DNA of 61,239 nt, taken from Berkiella_A sp050252335 (GTDB taxonomy: Bacteria; Pseudomonadota; Gammaproteobacteria; Berkiellales; Berkiellaceae). This document shows, one piece after another, positions 8,337 through 16,830 of the stretch. Every line of letters begins with the position of its first letter. Position 1 is the first letter of the stretch. A program made the translations under genes and the position numbers. The DNA lies in NCBI GenBank assembly GCA_050252335.1, contig JBFWLB010000009.1:1-61239 (forward strand). Direction: 5' to 3'. Below the pieces are notes generated by a model that was not told where the DNA came from, made no database searches, and was given only the letters and a program-made list of their open reading frames with translations.

Positions 8337-8493
8337 TATGAGCGAAGCGAATAAGATCCCACTTTGTAAAGGGGGACGGTGCGTAGCACCAGGGGGATTT
8401 ATGCCACAAATGAAAGTCAAAACACTTAAATCCCTCTTGCGCAGCGCGCTTTCTCCCTTTACAAAAGTGAGAAAACTGATTCGCTGCGCTCAT
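8337..8493. repeat. Dispersed palindromic element, copy 1
   Basis: The outer arms read GAGCGAAGCGAAT and, inverted, ATTCGCTGCGCTC. Inside are CACTTTGTAAAGGGGG...AGGGGGATTTA and its near-complement TAAATCCCTC...CCCTTTACAAAAGTG. Each half holds its own small hairpin, here GGTGC-GTA-GCACC in the left half. Related copies lie at 16667, 45051 and 45312. There is no coding capacity, so it is likely a non-autonomous palindromic element. Flanking TAGTTTTT and GAAAACTA extend the symmetry. Confidence 0.85.
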
Positions 8494-8527
8494 TGGGAAT
8501 TCTATTGAAAACTAAAGTTACAGTTTA

Positions 8528-9577
8528 CTAGCTTATTCCTTTCAGTGAATCCTCTGTTTGATTGAAAACCAGTAGTTTTTGTATTGCGAAATTTGCAATA
8601 AATAATCCAAACAGCGCTATTAATTTGCTAGCGTATACATTGGCACCAAAATAAACAAGACTTTGAATAAATGCGTATGAAAATACGAGGTTGACAACAC
8701 AAAGCAGGGCATATTTCAGTGCTTCAAATCTAAGATTTGCTTTGGATTTAAAGACCAATTCTTTATTGAAGAGAAAATTACAGGTTCCAGAAAATACTCT
8801 GGCAAGTGACTCACTGACAAGTATATTGCCGCATAGAAAGAAGGCTAATGAGAATGCTAAAAAATCAATCAACCCACTGATTGCAGCAAAGACAAGAAAA
8901 CGTAAGAAAACAAAATAGATTTTTAAGGAATCAATCACAGGATTAAAGTGTGAACCTCTATTCTGATCATTGTATACGGTTTTAATTGTAAGTTCTTTGA
9001 TAGTGAGATTTTGTTTGGTCGCTTTAATCAACATATCTAGCTCAAACTCATATCCATTGCTGGGTGTCTTTAATAAATTTTTTAAGAAATCTCTTGGAAT
9101 GGCTCTTAAACCTGTTTGTGTGTCTTGGAGTGATTGTTGAATCAGCAATCTAAAGATTAATTTTGTCAGATTATTTCCGATTCTGCTTTTCCATGGGACA
9201 TCTTTATCAAAGGCTCTTGCCCCCAAGTAAAGCGATTGGGGATCTTTGCTAAAGGCAGTTGCAAGATTCATGATATCTTCAGGCAGATGTTGCCCATCTG
9301 CATCTGCCGTTAATACACCGCGATATGTAGCATCAAAATGGGTTAGGAAATAATTAAAGGCCGTTTTGAGTGCTTGTCCTTTTCCCAGGTTAACCGCATG
9401 CTCTAAAACAGTTACCTGCGGTAGTCTTTTTAAATGTGTAAAAATAGGGGCACATTTCTTATCAGAGCCATCATTGACAATGAGGATCTCTAAAGATGCA
9501 TTTTTTAACAATGCTTCAACGAGCACAATCAATTTTTGTTCGGGTTGATAAGCCGGTATTATGATGATGGGATACAT
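8528..9577 (-). CDS. Family 2 glycosyltransferase fused to a GtrA-like membrane domain
   Basis: The 349-residue protein joins two modules. Residues 1-220 are a GT-A glycosyltransferase of the dolichyl/polyprenyl-phosphate sugar synthase type: IIIPAYQPEQKL at the start, LIVNDGSD, the ADADGQH metal motif and TQTGLRAIPR. Residues about 225-340 hold four hydrophobic segments with the GtrA-like pattern (LVFAAISGLIDFLAF, FLFNKELVF). Together they suggest making a lipid-linked sugar and moving it across the inner membrane for cell-surface glycan decoration. The ATG lies 19 bases inside the 3' end of the phosphatase-like gene, so the pair is co-translated. Confidence 0.88.
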   Translation of the reverse strand: MYPIIIIPAYQPEQKLIVLVEALLKNASLEILIVNDGSDKKCAPIFTHLKRLPQVTVLEHAVNLGKGQALKTAFNYFLTHFDATYRGVLTADADGQHLPEDIMNLATAFSKDPQSLYLGARAFDKDVPWKSRIGNNLTKLIFRLLIQQSLQDTQTGLRAIPRDFLKNLLKTPSNGYEFELDMLIKATKQNLTIKELTIKTVYNDQNRGSHFNPVIDSLKIYFVFLRFLVFAAISGLIDFLAFSLAFFLCGNILVSESLARVFSGTCNFLFNKELVFKSKANLRFEALKYALLCVVNLVFSYAFIQSLVYFGANVYASKLIALFGLFIANFAIQKLLVFNQTEDSLKGIS

Positions 9578-10944
9578 AATTCTTCACTTACAATATTTAA
9601 TGAAGTTTCAGATTGGGGTATTTCAACTTTTAAGGAGAATTTTTCTGGTGATAGAAAATGATGCACATACTTGTTAAATTCATGATTAAACATGTGATCT
9701 GGGAATTTTATTTTATCAGAAAATACAGTCCCAATTGGAATATGTCTTCCTGTACGGGTGACTATTTTGTCAAAATATTTGAAAAACATGTATTCATGTT
9801 CTTGATTTTTAAAAGTAACTTTTTGGTCAGATAAATCATCTGTGAAATTGAGTTGATAGAATAATTTTGTTTCATCTTGGAGATTTTTTTCCACATGGAA
9901 CAGATTTTTATTTTCTATCTTCAAAGAGGCTAAAAAGCTATATGCATTTTGACAGTCTTCTTTGCTTGCAAAAAAGGCATGTCCATCATGTGTCATATGT
10001 TGTTCTACTGTTACAGGCTTTAATTGCATGGCTTTTAAGAAAGCGAACGGATCTTTCTGACGATACAGTACCCAAGGTTTCTCATGGTTGGTATTCATTT
10101 GTGAGAGACCATTGTGCACAATGATTTCATCATTGGGGAAGTGCTGAGTGATAAGTGCTAATATTTTATCAATAGTCTGCAATCCATGTAGTATTTCAGG
10201 AGTGATGCCATCGGCGCCTTCTTTCCAATGGTGATGTTGAATGTGAGCTAATGAATTTAAAAATAAAATAGAGCATCTAGGATTAAAGCGTTGTTTATAT
10301 TTAATGAATAATAAGGTTGAAACATAGTCAAAAAATGAAATAAAAATATAAGGCTTTTTGCCGCGCTTTAAGAGTGAGCCAAACAAGCCAAGACAAGATG
10401 CGAATATCTTGGCTGCTTGGCCTGATGTAAATATAAAATGAAAAAGCTTGAGGGCTTGGGAAAAGAGTGTACTTATTTTTAAACTTCTATAGTTTTTAGA
10501 GACATAGCGAGGTAAATCCAGCAAATTATTTAAATCTTTTGGATAAGCGTTTTCGCTAAAGGTCCAAGGATCTGGTAAGAAAAATTGCACATTTTCTTTA
10601 TTACGCCGCGCTCCATTCATGACACCCCAAATTCCGGTTGTAATATTATGATCGCTCAAGATTTCCCAGCTTTGGGCACATTGTAAATCAGGCAGATCAC
10701 CAAGGTGTTTGATTTTATGTTTTTGGCTTTGTGTGCCGGTATGAATAGAGACCCACTGTACCCATGGTTCTAGGTAGCCGCTGTTGTAGCGGTCATTGGT
10801 TTTATAATGGGCACGATGTTTATTAAGTAACTTGCTTATATTCGGTAAGGGATGTGCTTTAACGGCAGCTGTTAGCAAATCAGCATTGAATTCATTGAGT
10901 TCTATAATTAAAACATTTTCTTTTGAAGGGCTGCTCTCTTCCAT
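9559..10944 (-). CDS. Alkaline-phosphatase-superfamily-like protein of unknown substrate
   Basis: A 461-residue protein that begins with a predicted strand LIIELNEFNADLL, resembling the first metal-binding strand of the phosphodiesterase/sulfatase superfamily but with Glu-Phe-Asn in place of the usual Asp-Gly. Other superfamily-like features are WVSIHTGTQSQKH after the first strand, EIIVHNGLSQMN and HMTHDGHAFF. A hydrophobic stretch near 170-195 may be membrane associated; no clear signal peptide is present. It overlaps the glycosyltransferase gene by 19 bases, suggesting action on a glycan or glycolipid. The family call rests on weak motif similarity. Confidence 0.6.
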   Translation of the reverse strand: MEESSPSKENVLIIELNEFNADLLTAAVKAHPLPNISKLLNKHRAHYKTNDRYNSGYLEPWVQWVSIHTGTQSQKHKIKHLGDLPDLQCAQSWEILSDHNITTGIWGVMNGARRNKENVQFFLPDPWTFSENAYPKDLNNLLDLPRYVSKNYRSLKISTLFSQALKLFHFIFTSGQAAKIFASCLGLFGSLLKRGKKPYIFISFFDYVSTLLFIKYKQRFNPRCSILFLNSLAHIQHHHWKEGADGITPEILHGLQTIDKILALITQHFPNDEIIVHNGLSQMNTNHEKPWVLYRQKDPFAFLKAMQLKPVTVEQHMTHDGHAFFASKEDCQNAYSFLASLKIENKNLFHVEKNLQDETKLFYQLNFTDDLSDQKVTFKNQEHEYMFFKYFDKIVTRTGRHIPIGTVFSDKIKFPDHMFNHEFNKYVHHFLSPEKFSLKVEIPQSETSLNIVSEELCIPSS

Positions 10945-11068
10945 AAAAAACCTTTGTTAGTTAATAAACAACAATATGTGCTTTTTAAGGCACATCATAA
11001 CGCGCAATATAGGTGAAAGTCCCCTAAGATTGCAAAATAAAGATAAGACTACAAGTCGGTGAATGAAT

Positions 11069-11109
11069 GGTTAAAATAAGATGAAACGCGCTTTTTGTGT
11101 ATTTTAACC
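11069..11109. terminator. Possible terminator hairpin after msrA
   Basis: A 10-bp inverted repeat (GGTTAAAATA at 11069-11078 and TATTTTAACC at 11100-11109) with a 21-base loop overlaps the msrA stop codon. It is AT-rich and lacks a clear U-tract, so termination is only a possibility. Confidence 0.3.
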
Positions 11110-11646
11110 CGTCTTCTCTCCCCATAATACTTTGAGTCGCAGATCTCTACCGCAACCTTGACGGTAATTTGTATAACGAGCGGGGTTCTTTATTTTGAAG
11201 TTTTGATGATAGCCTTCACCATCATAAAAAGTTGTATAAGGAATTATTTCTGTTTTGACGCTTTGTTTGAAATATTTATGAATCTCTGCTTTTGTGATTT
11301 CTGCTAGCCTTTTTTGTGCTTCATTTTCGAAAAAAATAGCAGCAGTGTAAGCAAAGCCCCTGTCACAGAATTGGCCTGCGTCATCAAAAGGATCAATATT
11401 GTGCCAAAATATATCTAATAGTTCTTTATAAGAAATAGTTTTGGGGTCAAAAATTAATTTAACAGCTTCCCTATAACCCGCATGATTTTCATAATTTGGC
11501 TCAGGTATTGTCCCACCTGCGTAACCAACAGTGAGTGATGAAATACCTGGTAATAATGTTTGAGTAGCGTGATTTTTAAATTCAGATTCGCCACACCAGA
11601 AACATCCCATGGCAAAGATAGCATTTTCTGTGAATTGTTTACTCAT
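11104..11646 (-). CDS. msrA: Peptide-methionine (S)-S-oxide reductase
   Basis: Repairs methionine sulfoxide in proteins using thioredoxin-regenerated cysteines. The 180-residue chain has the MsrA signature MGCFWCGES, with the catalytic cysteine near residue 15, followed by VGYAGG, NYENHAGYREAV, HNIDPFDDAGQFCDRG and YHQNF, in the family order. It has no msrB fusion and no signal peptide, so it should act in the cytoplasm. It stands alone, upstream of and divergent from the TPP riboswitch and thiE. Confidence 0.96.
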   Translation of the reverse strand: MSKQFTENAIFAMGCFWCGESEFKNHATQTLLPGISSLTVGYAGGTIPEPNYENHAGYREAVKLIFDPKTISYKELLDIFWHNIDPFDDAGQFCDRGFAYTAAIFFENEAQKRLAEITKAEIHKYFKQSVKTEIIPYTTFYDGEGYHQNFKIKNPARYTNYRQGCGRDLRLKVLWGEKTG

Positions 11647-11833
11647 TTTTCTTTGTGAAATTTTTAAAAAGTTACAAGACTAATTTATTCTATGAGCGTC
11701 GTTTTTGCTTACATCATTGCCCATAAAAATAATCTTAATGATGGCATGAATTGGCTTAATCAGCAATATTCATCAAAACGTATTTATGTTTTTCTGTTTG
11801 ACATTTTCAATATTTTCTTTATAGTTGTTTTTT

Positions 11834-11920
11834 TCACCGGGGGTGCTTTTTATCAAATGATAAAAGGCTGAGAAATACCCTTAAAACCTGCTCTGGTTAA
11901 TGCCTGCGGAGGGAGTGTGA
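11834..11920 (+). ncRNA. TPP (THI-box) riboswitch
   Basis: The leader of thiE contains the conserved thiamine pyrophosphate aptamer elements in order: GGGGTGC at 11840-11846, GGCTGAGA at 11866-11873, ACCC, the ACCTG-CTCTGG-TTAATGCCTGCG core and GGAGGGA at 11908-11914. The closing stem TCAC (11834-11837) pairs with GTGA (11917-11920), and the variable stem is formed by TTTTATCA and TGATAAAA. Binding of TPP would reduce thiE-thiD expression. No intrinsic terminator with a U-tract follows, so control is probably translational through the hairpin at 11982-12020. Confidence 0.95.
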
Positions 11921-11981
11921 TGTTGAAGCATGGCGCTTGAATTCATTAATTCTACTTGATTTAAGTGTAGTTGCTTCTACA

Positions 11982-12020
11982 TTCATTTTCTTTCTGTAAT
12001 GGATGAGGAAAGAAAATGAA
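11982..12020 (+). promoter_or_regulatory. Start-codon-masking hairpin of thiE
   Basis: TTCATTTTCTTT (11982-11993) is perfectly complementary to AAAGAAAATGAA (12009-12020), giving a 12-bp stem with a 15-base loop. The stem contains the thiE ATG (12016-12018) and the 3' half of the GAGGAAAG ribosome-binding site. It is the likely expression platform of the upstream TPP riboswitch. The alternative (anti-sequestering) pairing was not resolved. Confidence 0.65.
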
Positions 12021-12669
12021 TAAAGAAATGCATAAAAATTTTTACAAGCTGATGCTCGTCACTCATCGACAAAATTACCCCCTTGATCAATATCTTTATT
12101 TTATAAAATGCTGTGTTATTTTTGGTATTACTTCCGTTCAATTACGAGAAAAAAATGCGAGCTATCGATTTTTAGTTGAGTTTGCTTTGAGGCTCAAAGA
12201 GATTTTAGATCCTTTCTCTATTCCCTTGATTATCAATGATCGCTTGGATGTAGCGCTTGCAAGCAATGCTTGTGGACTTCATTTAGGGCAATCAGATGGT
12301 TCTGTTTTGCATGCAAGAGAAATGTTGGGGGCAGATAAGATAATAGGCACTTCCATCAATTCTATTGAAAGACTTGAAGCTGCCAATCATTTCCCTATTA
12401 ATTATGTTGGGATGGGGGCTATTTTCAAAACAAAAACAAAAAATAATGTGATAAAACATTGGGGCTTGCAAGGACTGAAGCAAGCTGCAAAATTATCTTG
12501 TCATCCTATTGTTGCTATCGGCGGGATTACAACGAAGAACGTTGCTGATGTTTTGAAAAATGGTGCAAATGGCATTGCAGTGATCAGTGCTATTCATGAT
12601 GCAAGTGATGCGCGAGAGGTAACGCAACAATTGCGTAAAAGTATTGATCTTAGATGTGATGGAAAATAA
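12016..12669 (+). CDS. thiE: Thiamine-phosphate synthase
   Basis: Joins HMP pyrophosphate and thiazole phosphate to thiamine phosphate. The 217-residue TIM-barrel protein shows SVQLREK, LIINDRLDVA, GLHLGQSD, GTSINS, YVGMGAIFKTKTK, VAIGGIT and IAVISAI in the family order; the pyrophosphate-binding residues are in these loops. It starts at the ATG inside the masking hairpin, with GAGGAAAG upstream. It is followed by thiD with one base between stop and the chosen start. No thiC, thiG or thiM is nearby, so the locus may serve salvage of precursors. Confidence 0.96.
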   Translation: MNKEMHKNFYKLMLVTHRQNYPLDQYLYFIKCCVIFGITSVQLREKNASYRFLVEFALRLKEILDPFSIPLIINDRLDVALASNACGLHLGQSDGSVLHAREMLGADKIIGTSINSIERLEAANHFPINYVGMGAIFKTKTKNNVIKHWGLQGLKQAAKLSCHPIVAIGGITTKNVADVLKNGANGIAVISAIHDASDAREVTQQLRKSIDLRCDGK

Positions 12670-12670
12670 G

Positions 12671-13474
12671 ATGCGGCATAAATGTTTGTCGATAGCTGGT
12701 TTTGATGGTTCAGGTGGCGCAGGTATTCAAGCAGATTTAAAAACCTTTTCTGCTTTTGGATGCTATGGTATGAGCGTTTTAACGGCATTGCCTGTACAAA
12801 ATACAATCGGTGTCAGGCGTTGTTATACTCTGCCATTGCAATGCATTGAAGAGCAGATGCATGCTATTTTTGAAGATATTGTACCTTGTAGTATTAAAAT
12901 TGGTATGCTCTTTTCAGTGGAAATTATTCAATTGATTGCGCATTTTTTGGGAAAATATGCGAAAGATATTCCAATTGTTTTAGATCCGGTAATGCTGGCT
13001 AAGAGTGGAGATGCATTATTGCAAGTGGATGCCATCGATGCTTTGAAACAATATATTATACCATTATCCACAATTGTGACGCCGAATTTACCAGAGGCCC
13101 ATGAACTCACTGGGTGCATGGGGGAGATGCCTGTGGTTGCCAATGTTTTGCTGTCTTTAGGTGCAAGCGCTGTTTTGCTCAAAGGTGGAGACACTCAGGA
13201 TGAGCATGCAAATGATTTCTATCTTGATAATACAGGAAAGTATCTTTGGCTAAAGAGTCAACGTCTCATATCCAATAATACACATGGCACAGGTTGCACA
13301 CTGTCTGCGGCGATAGCCTCTTGTTTGGCCTTAGGTAAAGATTTGCCAAGCAGTTGCCAGATAGCAAAGCATTATTTATTTCATGCATTACAAGCCGCAC
13401 AGCTAAATTCTGTTGGCAAAGGGCATGGACCTGTGCATCACTTTTATCATATTTGGCCAACACTACAATGGTAG
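12671..13474 (+). CDS. thiD: Hydroxymethylpyrimidine/phosphomethylpyrimidine kinase
   Basis: Phosphorylates HMP twice to the pyrophosphate used by ThiE. The 267-residue ribokinase-fold protein starts MRHKCLSIAGFDGSGGAG, aligning with the usual ThiD start (SIAG-D-SGGAGIQAD). It contains VLDPVMLAKSG, TPNLPEA, LLKGG and the catalytic anion-hole motif NTHGTGCTLSAAI. ATG codons at 12659 and 12671 and a TTG at 12644 are in frame. I chose 12671 because it follows the thiE stop by one base, has GGAAAA upstream and matches the family N-terminus. It is under the same TPP riboswitch as thiE. Confidence 0.95.
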   Translation: MRHKCLSIAGFDGSGGAGIQADLKTFSAFGCYGMSVLTALPVQNTIGVRRCYTLPLQCIEEQMHAIFEDIVPCSIKIGMLFSVEIIQLIAHFLGKYAKDIPIVLDPVMLAKSGDALLQVDAIDALKQYIIPLSTIVTPNLPEAHELTGCMGEMPVVANVLLSLGASAVLLKGGDTQDEHANDFYLDNTGKYLWLKSQRLISNNTHGTGCTLSAAIASCLALGKDLPSSCQIAKHYLFHALQAAQLNSVGKGHGPVHHFYHIWPTLQW

Positions 13475-13497
13475 ATTTTTGAGAATTCTGTATATTT

Positions 13498-13613
13498 AGG
13501 GAAGTAGTGTTTATCTATATAGGTAGTTTTCTAAATATTTGTTGTCGTGACATACTAATAAGCTACAATCTACAGCCAGGATAGAAGAGAATAGACAATA
13601 TCCTTCTTTGGCT
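13498..13613 (+). ncRNA. Putative yybP-ykoY (manganese) riboswitch
   Basis: The leader of the TerC-family gene carries AGGGAAGTAGTG (13498-13509), GTCGTGACATAC (13544-13555) and ACAGCCAGGA (13573-13582), in the order of the conserved patches of yybP-ykoY aptamers as I remember them. This class commonly precedes terC/alx and other manganese-related membrane genes. AGCCAGGATA (13574-13583) pairs with TATCC (13599-13603) and TGGCT (13609-13613) to form a hairpin ending seven bases before the AGAGGA ribosome-binding site. The consensus match is partial, so this needs a covariance-model search. Confidence 0.5.
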
Positions 13614-13629
13614 ACAAAGAGGAAGTTTC

Positions 13630-14607
13630 ATGCAATCACTTTTATCTTATGGCTCACAAGAATTCTTATCAAAACCACTTTGGATGTGGGTTATCTTTTT
13701 GTCGATTGTTTTGGTGCTGCTTGCACTCGATTTAGGTGTTTTTAATCGCAAAGATAAAGAAATCGATATTAAAAAAAGCCTGCGTATGTATGCATGTTAT
13801 TTTTCAATTGGCTTGGCCTTTGGCGGATGGATATGGTGGTACTTAGGACAAGCTGCCGCCTTTACTTATTGGACAGGGTTTGTTGTTGAACAAACTTTAT
13901 CGATGGATAACATCTTTGTGATGTCGATGATTTTCACTTATTTTTCTATTCCGCGACAGTATCAGCATCGGGTCTTGTTTTATGGGATCTTAGGCGTAAT
14001 TATTTTAAGAGGTACGATGATTGCCCTAGGTACTGTCATTGTAAGCCAGTTTCAATGGGTACTTTATTTGTTTGCACTGTTTCTGATATTTACTGGGCTT
14101 AAAATGCTCGTCAAGCAAGGTGGGGAAACAGATATATCAAAAAATCCAATATTACGGTATTTAAGTAAAACTTCTTGGGTTACATCAAAGATACATGGGC
14201 ATAGTTTTTTTGTTAGAGAACAGAACCCTAAAACAGGCAAATTAGAGCTTTATATTACGCCTTTATTTGTAGCATTGATTATGATTGAAATTGCAGATGT
14301 TATTTTTGCGGTTGATTCTATTCCCGCTATTTTTTCGATTACCACAGATCCTTATTTAATATATACCAGTAATATTTTTGCAATCTTAGGGTTGCGGTCT
14401 TTGTATTTTGCATTGGCAGCAATGCTGAGTTATTTTGTGTATTTGCAGTTTACCTTAGCAATTATATTGATGTTTATAGGTTCAAAAATCTTTATCACAG
14501 AAGTGTTTGAACTCGTAAAATTTCCGCCCATCGTATCGTTTCTGGTTACAGTAGGTATATTGCTGACAGGGATTATTCTGTCTATTATAAAGGGCAAAAA
14601 GAAGTAG
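13630..14607 (+). CDS. TerC/Alx-family integral membrane protein
   Basis: A 325-residue protein with about nine predicted membrane segments. The family-typical acidic motifs lie inside the membrane: TGFVVEQTLSMDNIFVM and MIEIADVIFAVDSIPAIFSIT, whose Asp/Glu residues are thought to bind metal. Alx-type members export manganese or respond to pH; TerC members are linked to tellurite resistance. The manganese role is favoured by the putative yybP-ykoY riboswitch in its leader. A good ribosome-binding site (AGAGGA) precedes the ATG. DUF2062 and CorC-like genes follow in the same direction. Confidence 0.92.
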   Translation: MQSLLSYGSQEFLSKPLWMWVIFLSIVLVLLALDLGVFNRKDKEIDIKKSLRMYACYFSIGLAFGGWIWWYLGQAAAFTYWTGFVVEQTLSMDNIFVMSMIFTYFSIPRQYQHRVLFYGILGVIILRGTMIALGTVIVSQFQWVLYLFALFLIFTGLKMLVKQGGETDISKNPILRYLSKTSWVTSKIHGHSFFVREQNPKTGKLELYITPLFVALIMIEIADVIFAVDSIPAIFSITTDPYLIYTSNIFAILGLRSLYFALAAMLSYFVYLQFTLAIILMFIGSKIFITEVFELVKFPPIVSFLVTVGILLTGIILSIIKGKKK

Positions 14608-14649
14608 CTGGTTTGATGGCTAATATTTGCTTGTTATGGAGAAAGGCTA

Positions 14650-15222
14650 TTGCGCAATTGGTTTAAGAAATATGTACCCTCCAAAACGATTAAAAATCAT
14701 GAGGGTTTAAGTTGGATAAAAAACCGGCTACATGATAGTAGTTTATGGCATCTCAATCGTCATTCAGTGGCGCGTGGTGTGGCAATTGGATTGTTTGTTG
14801 CCTTTATTCCACTACCCCTACAAATGCTTTTAGCTGCTGTGCTTTCTGTTTTTACCAGATCGAATTTACCTATCGCTGTTGCCCTAACTTGGGTTACCAA
14901 TCCTATTACTTTCTTTCCTATTAATTATTTCATCTATAGAGTAGGTAAATGGGTTTTAAACGATCCCGTTACAACCTTTGTGATGAAAGATTTTGATTGG
15001 CAAGGGAAACATTGGACAGAAATAGGATCTCATTTTCTGCATTGGTTACAGAGTATGAGTACCGCATTTTTGGTTGGTTTGCCTATTGTTGCTATTACTT
15101 TATCGGTTTTAGGATATATTTTAATTCATGTTATTTGGAAGATGAGTGCCTATTATCGATGGTATCAACGAAAAAAACGTATTGAACGTAAGAAGAGATT
15201 ACGTCGAGTAGAGCGCAATTAG
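14650..15222 (+). CDS. DUF2062 membrane protein
   Basis: A 190-residue protein. Residues about 40-75 (HSVARGVAIGLFVAFIPLPLQ) and the following hydrophobic segments with NPITFFPINYFIYRVG are characteristic of DUF2062, a small inner-membrane family without a settled function. The C-terminus is strongly basic (RKKRIERKKRLRR), typical of a cytoplasmic tail. The start is a TTG preceded by GGAGAAAGG at good distance; no in-frame ATG lies near the conserved N-terminus. It sits between terC and a CorC-like gene and may be cotranscribed with them. Confidence 0.85.
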   Translation: MRNWFKKYVPSKTIKNHEGLSWIKNRLHDSSLWHLNRHSVARGVAIGLFVAFIPLPLQMLLAAVLSVFTRSNLPIAVALTWVTNPITFFPINYFIYRVGKWVLNDPVTTFVMKDFDWQGKHWTEIGSHFLHWLQSMSTAFLVGLPIVAITLSVLGYILIHVIWKMSAYYRWYQRKKRIERKKRLRRVERN

Positions 15223-15267
15223 GACGACTACTAAGAAATTATATTCATATAAGAGGATTGATAGTGC

Positions 15268-16608
15268 ATGTATGATTTTATGCTTTTGTTTGCTGCAATT
15301 TTATTGGTATTTCTGAATGCCTTTTTTGTGGCTGCTGAGTTTAGTATGGTTAAATTGCGCCATACACGAGTACAGGCAATTAAAAATCATTATGGGCTGC
15401 GTGGTCGCATCTTGGAGCAAGTACATACACATTTAGATGCTTATTTATCCGCCTGTCAGTTAGGTATTACCTTGGCATCCTTAGGTTTAGGTTGGTTGGG
15501 TAAACCCGCTTTTGCACATCTTTTAAAATCTGCATTTGTCTTTCTTGGTATTGAATCTCCAGAGTTGCTTGAGATAACTTCCTTTTTCTTTGCATTTTTT
15601 ATCATTTCATTTTTACATATTGTTGTTGGGGAGCTGATGCCAAAATCATTGGCTATTCGTCAGTCTGAAGTTGTATCTTTATGGACAGCAGCCCCCCTCT
15701 ACGGATTTTATTGGTTAATGTATCCTGCGATTTGGTTGCTTAATTTATGTTCAAATTTCTTATTAAAGGTATTCGGATTAGATGCAGAACATCATCATGA
15801 AAATGTTTATTCATCCAGAGAAATAAAAACAATTCTAAATGCGAGTCATATCCATGGTGAATTGACAGAAGAAGAGGCTGGCATTATTGAACAAACTATG
15901 GATCTGGCAGATTTGGATGTGACTGAAATCATTCGCCCTGCAGAAGAAATGGTAATGATCGATATTACACAACCCATAGAAGCTATTTTTCAAAAAATTA
16001 TTGAATATCGCTATAGTCGATATCCCGTTTATGATCCAGAGAAGCAAGAAATCATTGGCATTATTCATGTAAAAGATTTATTTGATGCATTTTTACGTCA
16101 AGATAAAATTATAGATTTAAGAAAATTTATCAGACCTGCCATTCGAATACCCCATTATTTGCCTGCTTTAGATTTATTAGATAAATTTCGCAATGGTATG
16201 ACACATTTTGCATTGGTATACAAAGGAAAGCATGCATTAATAGGCTTTGTGACGCTTGATAATTTATTACAAATTATGATTGGTCATATCAAAGATGAGT
16301 TTCACCGAACTCAAGATGATTGGATGCAAAACCAAGAGGGACATATCATTGCAAAAGGCAAATGTACATTATATGCCTTGGAAAAGGCCTTAGGTTGTGA
16401 CATCACTGTTACGGAAGAAGAAAAAGATATTAGCACTTTAGCGGGTCTCATTATTGAGCGTATTGGTAAAGTACCGGAAACAGGCGAAACAATTCATTTT
16501 GCAGAATTTGATGCACGAATTGAAGAAGTGCAGGGCGCCCATATTAAGAGGGTAAGTGTTTTTTCTAAAGTTCAGCTTGATGCAAACGAAGATAAATTTT
16601 CTCATTAA
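15268..16608 (+). CDS. CNNM/HlyC-CorC family membrane protein with CBS domains
   Basis: A 446-residue protein in three parts. Residues 1-190 are the DUF21/CNNM transmembrane domain (FFVAAEFSMVKLR, GITLASLGLGWLG, VVGELMPKSLAIR). Residues about 205-325 are a CBS-domain pair (IIRPAEEMVMID, YSRYPVYDPEKQEIIGIIHVKDL). The C-terminal part (350-440) is a CorC_HlyC domain (DDWMQNQEGHIIAKG, TLAGLIIERIGKVPETGE). Relatives are linked to magnesium/cobalt efflux or homeostasis; the old haemolysin label reflects family naming. With TerC next door this may be a divalent-metal group. Confidence 0.92.
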   Translation: MYDFMLLFAAILLVFLNAFFVAAEFSMVKLRHTRVQAIKNHYGLRGRILEQVHTHLDAYLSACQLGITLASLGLGWLGKPAFAHLLKSAFVFLGIESPELLEITSFFFAFFIISFLHIVVGELMPKSLAIRQSEVVSLWTAAPLYGFYWLMYPAIWLLNLCSNFLLKVFGLDAEHHHENVYSSREIKTILNASHIHGELTEEEAGIIEQTMDLADLDVTEIIRPAEEMVMIDITQPIEAIFQKIIEYRYSRYPVYDPEKQEIIGIIHVKDLFDAFLRQDKIIDLRKFIRPAIRIPHYLPALDLLDKFRNGMTHFALVYKGKHALIGFVTLDNLLQIMIGHIKDEFHRTQDDWMQNQEGHIIAKGKCTLYALEKALGCDITVTEEEKDISTLAGLIIERIGKVPETGETIHFAEFDARIEEVQGAHIKRVSVFSKVQLDANEDKFSH

Positions 16609-16666
16609 AAACAGCAGAAATAATTGGGATTTTTATCTTGTTTATTACATTTTTGGTTGTTTGAAA

Positions 16667-16830
16667 CGCGAACATTTTCTCACTTTGTAAAGGGAGACGC
16701 TCGTTTAGCGTAGCTGAACGAGCAGAGGGATTTAGCTGTTTGGCTTTAGCATCCCAGGATAAATCCCCCTTGCGCACTTGCCAGTGTGCATCCCCCTTCA
16801 AAAAGTGGGATTCTGATTCGCAATGCTCAT
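16667..16830. repeat. Dispersed palindromic element, copy 2
   Basis: Shares CACTTTGTAAAGGG...AGAGGGATTTA and the inverted half TAAATCCCCCTTG...CCCCCTTCAAAAAGTGGGA with copies 1, 3 and 4. The left inner hairpin is CGTTTAGC-GTA-GCTGAACG and the right one GCGCACT-TGCC-AGTGTGC. Both differ in sequence from the other copies but stay fully paired when G-U is allowed. The left outer arm is eroded (ACGCGAACATTTT), while the right keeps GATTCGCAATGCTCAT. A chance minus-strand reading frame crosses the element and is not a gene. Confidence 0.85.

Noticed and set aside
16565..16801. Minus-strand 78-codon frame after the CorC-like gene
   Set aside because: Runs through palindromic element copy 2 and the end of the CorC-like gene; no family character.
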